64,000 bases of DNA from Prosapia bicincta (taxonomy: Eukaryota; Arthropoda; Insecta; Hemiptera; Cercopidae), in assembly GCA_036971475.1 (NCBI GenBank), contig JBAIZL010000006.1, positions 62,883,398 through 62,947,397 on the forward strand. Reading direction: 5' to 3'. The position numbers were made by a program, and so were the translations under genes. The notes below the pieces were generated by a model. It was not told where the DNA came from. It was given only the letters and a program-made list of their open reading frames with translations, and did not search any database. Shown piece after piece: positions 1-64,000 of this stretch (the stretch's first letter is position 1; the number at the start of each line of letters is the position of its first letter).

Positions 1-205
1 CATTTGGTTTAAAACAAGTGATAACATATGATTTCATAAAACAGCTGATTTACAGCTGATTATGTTATAGGTTATGTGGCGTAACAGCTGTTTTAACGCA
101 TAGGTTTTGTTACTTTATATTAATTGTAATTATTTAATAAAAAGTAACTAAACCAACATTTTTTCTTTTAGACTTAAGAAGAAATTGACTTAATTTTCTT
201 TTATA
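1..205 (-). repeat. Dispersed repeat family T1, copy a (truncated by window start)
   Basis: Read in reverse it has the T1 landmarks: a lead like TCCTACTTAGGTCAACAAAG (diverged here), TTAAATAATTA, CTATGCGTTAAAACAGCTG, CATAACCTATAAC, and TTTTATGAAATCATATG. Confidence 0.75.
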
Positions 206-1383
206 ATTCTTTTTTTAATCAACTGAAAGTAGATTATATAAAGTCGTTTCATCCAATGAATTACATTCTGACACAAAGAAGTACATCTCTTTGAAGACAC
301 AAAATTATTTGTATTTCTCCTTGTATTATGTGATGGTAGTCAACGTTATTAAAGAATATCTCTTTACGGTAGAAGCCAGCAGGCAAAGATTACACTTCAA
401 AGAATAAAATGAAAACTCAGATTTATTAATCTTAGAAAGAAGAAAGTCAATAAGTCTTACCAATGTAATTATACCTTGAAATAAATTTTTTCTGTATTAA
501 TACTCGTATAAAAAATTATTCCTCTTTGGAAAATATTTATCTGAGAATTATGAGTTATGTATAGAATTATATAGAAGAGTTATGTCAATGTGAAGATTTG
601 AAAATTTCATTAGCTAGAAAGAACTAACATCATTTGAGTCACGTCAGTATCATGTGAATTTTATTCTGAAATTTGAAAATTGAAGAGTTTTTTTTCTCAT
701 GTTTAAAGAGTTAAAACATAACGGCAGATTATAGTTTCAGATATTAGTTCGTGTTTTTGAAAAAACTTTTAAATCACAAGAGTTTTATCAGGGATGGATA
801 TAGATAGTTTGTAAGAGGAAGTCATTAAATGTATAAGATAACTAACACTATTAAAAACTACTTGTGCCCTATGTAAATATTGGCAAAGAATTATTTATCA
901 ATAATATTATTCAATTCCATCTTCAACTTGAGCTGTTAGTTTCACACCAAAACAGTTGATATATCGCACTTGCCTATAGTAGCACAACATTCTTTGTTCA
1001 ACGAGGACAGGCTTTTCGGGTAGCTTGTTCCATCATCAACTCAGACTGTAACGCTGAGTAAGTGTGAGATATTAATACACATGCTCAAGTACTTTAACAC
1101 TTACCAAAATATTTGAATCAAGTTCATATATTGATATTAATATTATCTGTAGATTAAAGCTTAAGAAATTTCATTATTCAAGTTTTTTGAATCATTTTAT
1201 TTCACTAGCTTCAAAATAAAAATGTTTTTCATAAACAAAGATGATTCAGTAAGACTAAAATACTGACAACATGAATATTTAAAATGTAATGAAAACTGGT
1301 AATAATTGCAATAGTAATGACTCTTGTTATTCTAATATTTTTATTTAATGTCTGTTAATAACATTAATTTTTTATATAGGCTA

Positions 1384-1647
1384 ATGACAGAACACAGGCA
1401 ATTAATCTTTGTTTTTTTTACACTCAACGTTTCAAAGTTCTTACCGAAATTCCTTTTCAAGAGCTCGTTTTTATTACAATATAGCTTACAATTTATAAAA
1501 TTCATATAATTCATTAAAAATAATAAAAACCAACAATACAAAACTCTTGAAAACCAATAAAACAAGCTCTTGAAAAGTAATTTCGGAAAGAAATTAGAAA
1601 CGTTGAGTGTTAAAAATGCATTAATTAATTGTCTGTGTTCTGTTATA
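1384..1647. repeat. Foldback: inverted pair, about 87-bp arms
   Basis: The left arm 1384-1470 (GACAGAACACAGGCAATTAA ... GGAATT side) returns inverted at 1560-1647 (CTTGAAAAGTAATTTCGGAA ... GTCTGTGTTCTGT). The loop is about 90 bases. Confidence 0.85.
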
Positions 1648-2029
1648 CTGTTATGATGGCTTAGAAGGAACAGAGTGCTTTAGGCTGCATGGTATTCAAG
1701 GAAGTATTGTTGCCAGTACTAATTACAATAGTCCTTTAAGTTGGTATGGGGGCTGAAAACTTCATATCCAGGGGAACCCACTCAACAACCAGGTAATTAA
1801 TAACCCAATTTACGTTCTTCAGATAAGTAAGTTTTATAAATAGAAAACACCTTCTCTATTTAACCCTAGATTACTAAGTATATGTAATTCTTACACCCTA
1901 TGGTATGTTTCCCTCCTGCACACCCATATCAAACAATTCAGACATCTTTCCTGCCCGGAGTGCTTTCCTTAGTTGAGACAGTGAAAGATAAGATTAATTT
2001 GTGCTCTTTTTCTGCCCACTACACCCGTT

Positions 2030-2440
2030 TTTGGTAAGTCACCACGCTTATTTTAGGTATTGTTAATTCTTCATTGGGCAAACAGGTTACAGCTTTAAAC
2101 AAAGAGTCAAGGAGCACAAACAGAACACACACTCAGCATTTTACAATTTCATAAAAGAAACAGGACACAAAAATACACAGACACTTACCATAACTAGAAA
2201 TCTTACACATCAACAAAAAAGGACCACATCTTAACACACTAGAACAATATGAAATATACAAAGACACAAAAACACAACATATTAAATGAACAAACCCTAT
2301 ACAAATCACACATACTCTTTGTTACTATTGAAAACCTGCCTTTAAAATAGTCATCGCTTAACCAAACAACTCCAAGCAGAAGACACTGATTAAGATCGCC
2401 ACGGAGCGATCGAAAATGTTCTGTCTCAGTAAGTTTTTAC
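2030..2440 (+). pseudogene. Penelope-like element relic: GIY-YIG endonuclease end and 3' tail
   Basis: From 2070 a frame reads FIGQTGYSFKQRVKEH, then HSAFYNFIKETGHK. After frameshifts come LNTLEQYEIYK and ILNEQTLYKSHILF. This order is that of the GIY-YIG nuclease domain at the C-terminus of Penelope-like elements. It has at least two frame breaks and a stop. Downstream, 2385-2415 resembles the tail of such elements (ATCGCCACGGAGCGATCGAAA). It lies beyond the last visible myosin exon, probably in the next intron. Confidence 0.7.
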
Positions 2441-2915
2441 AAATTTACAAAATTTAAAGTTCAGATAGTCATAACCTACTATAAAAGTGATTAGTATTAG
2501 GTTAGTTGAAAAGAGACAAGTTGAAGGAAATAAAAACCGAAAAAGCATTAGTCCTCGCCTTAAGTTAAATGCCAATCCAGATGTTAGGGAATGTTTTAAA
2601 CTATAAATATAAAAGGAATTAATTGATGAAATTTTGCTTTATACTAACAAATACATTAAAATTCAGAATGAGTGTATAATAAAGTTTTAGTTGTGTAAAT
2701 ACTTAGAAAAGATGTAGATTCTTTAGTATCAAATTCGAAAAAAATACTTTACAGACAACTGTGAGTTGATTTTCAACACTATTTGATATAACTATATCTG
2801 TATGGCAAATTTACGTTCGGTTAGTGGAACAGTGCAAAAAATATTGTTAGTAGTCTATCGTTAAAGGAAGCAGTATACTGTATTTGGAATGTTATGCAAA
2901 TGTTATAGGCTTTAC

Positions 2916-61952
<59,037 letters not shown>

Positions 61953-62389
61953 CTGTAAAATAAAACATAAACCCATAACCTATAAACTAAAACATAACTT
62001 ATACATAAACAGCTAGAATCATTATAAATATTAAATTATCAAAAACTACAAATAGAAATTTTAAACAGTAAGACAAATTACTGAAGTAGAAAGCATACTA
62101 TTTAAATTTAATTATCTTTAATGATTAGCCAAACATCAAACGTCCTTTTATTTGTTGACTGAAAAAATAAAATTATTATTAAAGTAAACTTAGAAATATG
62201 TATTTACATGAATTACTCACAAACTAATATATAAGGATGGAATTTTTCCAAACAAATCCATAAAAATACACGATTTGGTTTATTTTGCTGCAAAAAAATT
62301 AGGTTATAGCACTCAGCGAAAGGCCGATAGAAGTCAAAACACTTATAGCTACGTGTAGAGCTATTTTGAATTCAGAAAAATATTAAATT

Positions 62390-62770
62390 ACACGTAATGA
62401 GAAATTACCTAAACATTTGTTATAAGACAAATGTCTATGAATGTTTTCATTTATAATATTGAATTAAAAAACATAACTTATTATTACCGTTATATTTTAA
62501 TCAGGCTACTTGTATTGAGGTTTATTGAAATTAAAATAAATTAATATATCTAATAACTGATCAAAACTATTTAATAATATCAGGTGATATATGAAATAAT
62601 GTGTTATTAGTTAGTTCACCTTAAGGTGACTCAAAGTGTAGCCTGAAGGAATTTATACTGTCAGGAAATTGTATGCTTATATCCGTCCAATACGTTTTTG
62701 TAGGCGTCCCTATAAATTGTTTTTACTTTAGAAACGAAAATCACAACATTGATTGGTTTTCTAGGTTCAG
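62390..62770 (+). repeat. Dispersed repeat family T2, copy b
   Basis: It shares GAGAAATTACCTAAACATTTG and GTTTTTGTAGGCGTCCCTAT with copy a in the opposite orientation. No reading frame. It runs into the inverted-repeat element that starts near 62743. Confidence 0.7.
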
Positions 62771-62811
62771 TTTTACAACCAGGGTATAGAGGGGGATAAT
62801 TATAGTAATTT

Positions 62812-62817
<6 letters not shown>

Positions 62818-62865
<48 letters not shown>

Positions 62866-62926
62866 CAACACAGGTTATTCAAATACAAGAATATTTAAAT
62901 ATTTTAAATTATTAAACAAGAAAACG

Positions 62927-62973
<47 letters not shown>
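62818..62973 (+). repeat. Two (TA)n runs flanking a 70-bp segment
   Basis: The segment TTAAAACAACACAGGTTATT to AAACGTATTTTATATA lies between AT runs and matches the flanks of the foldback at 6760-6960. Confidence 0.85.
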
Positions 62974-62975
<2 letters not shown>

Positions 62976-63872
62976 GTGGCTTTGTAGATATTTTATTTTA
63001 ACGTCCAATAAAACAGTAACCCAAAAATAAGTATTTAGACGAACAACTCAGGAACAAAGAACAATATCATAGAACTGTATGTGTATGTGTTGGATTGCAA
63101 AATGTAAGTTCTTGTTTGGAAAAACGTATTTGCGCTCAAACAACCGGATTTATTTACTGTATTATTTTACTAAATAGAGCTTTGTAAATAGAGTTTCACT
63201 ATTCGTTACGTCGTGTTTCAACAACCAAAAGCGACACTTTATGCAACTTTGGAATTTAAAAAAATAAAATAATCCCTTGTAAAAAACTCTTACTAAGATT
63301 AAACATTGCAAGTTGAACGGTGGAACAATGCTGTGCTTCTAATTAATATAAACAAAACCCTATGAATTTAAAAACATTGACGAAATAAGATATAATTATG
63401 ACATTTTTATTTCAAGTTTTAATATCATAAAAGACTAGATTTACGTCGCACATAAAGATGGCTCGGAAACTGATATATCGTCTTGACATCTGAAGTCAAT
63501 GGATATGTTAACTAACGTGATGTCTCTGATAATTACGAAACATAATTTCATTTCTCACCCTTGGGAGCTGAACGGAGGCTATGTCTTTGCCGCGTCTAAA
63601 AAGCAATGGTTTTAATTAACAGACGTAATTTCCGTTCTGTAAAACAATAGGGTTTTGTTTATACTAATTAGAAGCACAGCAATGTTCCACCGTTTAACAT
63701 GCTTTGTTTAATCTTATTAAGAATTTGTTTACAAGGGATTATTTTACTTTTTTAAACTCCTAAGTTGCATAAAGTGGCGCCATGGTCAATTGACCGAAAG
63801 GTGCCTCATCACTCAAGGTAAAATTATTGCACTTAATGGTGGATAAAATTACTTACATAGTAATATATTAAC

Positions 63873-63875
<3 letters not shown>

Positions 63876-63930
<55 letters not shown>
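63876..63930 (+). repeat. (TA)n tract
   Basis: AT dinucleotide run at the inner edge of the right outer arm of the foldback element. Confidence 0.95.
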
Positions 63931-63933
<3 letters not shown>

Positions 63934-64000
63934 CAAATTACTATAACTATCCCCCTCTACGCCCTGGTTGTAAAACTGAACTTAGAAAACCAATCAATGT

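Larger units (their letters stand above)
62743..64000. mobile_element. Nested inverted-repeat (foldback) element, cut by window end
   Basis: The outer arm 62743-62826 (GATTGGTTTTCTAGGTTCAG ... AGAGGGGGATAATTATAG) returns inverted at 63932-64000. Each arm is joined to (TA)n. An inner pair, about 63205-63362 and 63649-63785, is also inverted (GAAGCACAGCAATGTTCCACC against GGTGGAACAATGCTGTGCTTC). The centre, 63363-63648, has no long frame. It resembles a foldback-type transposon. Confidence 0.8.

Noticed and set aside
1..2900. Further myosin tail exons on the minus strand
   Set aside because: Looked for the next MyTH4 block and found no GC-richer, splice-flanked conserved peptide.

Overview
The window looks like a stretch of a large, AT-rich arthropod genome, most probably an insect. 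The reasons are one widely split gene with canonical GT-AG introns, a Ty3/Gypsy LTR retrotransposon, hAT and Penelope-like relics, several satellite arrays and many (CA)n/(TA)n tracts. I cannot name the species.

The only host gene I can support runs on the minus strand across almost the whole window. Eleven exons (61952 down to 2916) join in phase into about 647 codons. They encode the middle and end of a myosin motor domain, the converter, three IQ motifs, a short charged helix and the start of a MyTH4 domain. The ATP-binding front of the motor lies beyond 64000, and the rest of the MyTH4 and any FERM region lies before position 1. It is an unconventional MyTH4-type myosin. Class XV (the Drosophila Myo10A/Sisyphus type) is my best guess, with class XXII as the main alternative. 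Exons total only 1943 bases of a 59 kb span.

Everything else is intronic or repetitive. Region by region: 1-9.8 kb holds dispersed repeats, foldbacks, a Penelope-like relic and a (CA)n tract. 10.54-18.97 kb is a young Ty3/Gypsy element with nearly identical 1193-bp LTRs, a 4-bp target duplication and one in-frame stop in pol. 20.1-23.9 kb is a 22-bp satellite. 24.0-24.5 kb is (CA)n. 27.4-33.1 kb is a 28-bp satellite with higher-order structure. The last four blocks and the Gypsy element all share one 23.5 kb myosin intron. 35-46 kb holds (CA)n tracts, foldbacks, a hAT relic and a 100-bp tandem repeat. 46.7-53.4 kb holds degenerate interspersed repeats and long (CA)n. 54.7-58.5 kb is a 149/150-bp satellite followed by a transposon-protein relic. 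62.4-64.0 kb is a dispersed repeat and a nested inverted-repeat element.

No prokaryotic-type system, CRISPR array or tRNA/rRNA gene was seen. The most interesting signals are the architecture of the satellites, the strand bias of the (CA)n tracts, the recurring foldbacks, and a repeat family that carries microsatellites at one fixed internal site. Boundaries of repeats are read by eye and are approximate unless stated otherwise.
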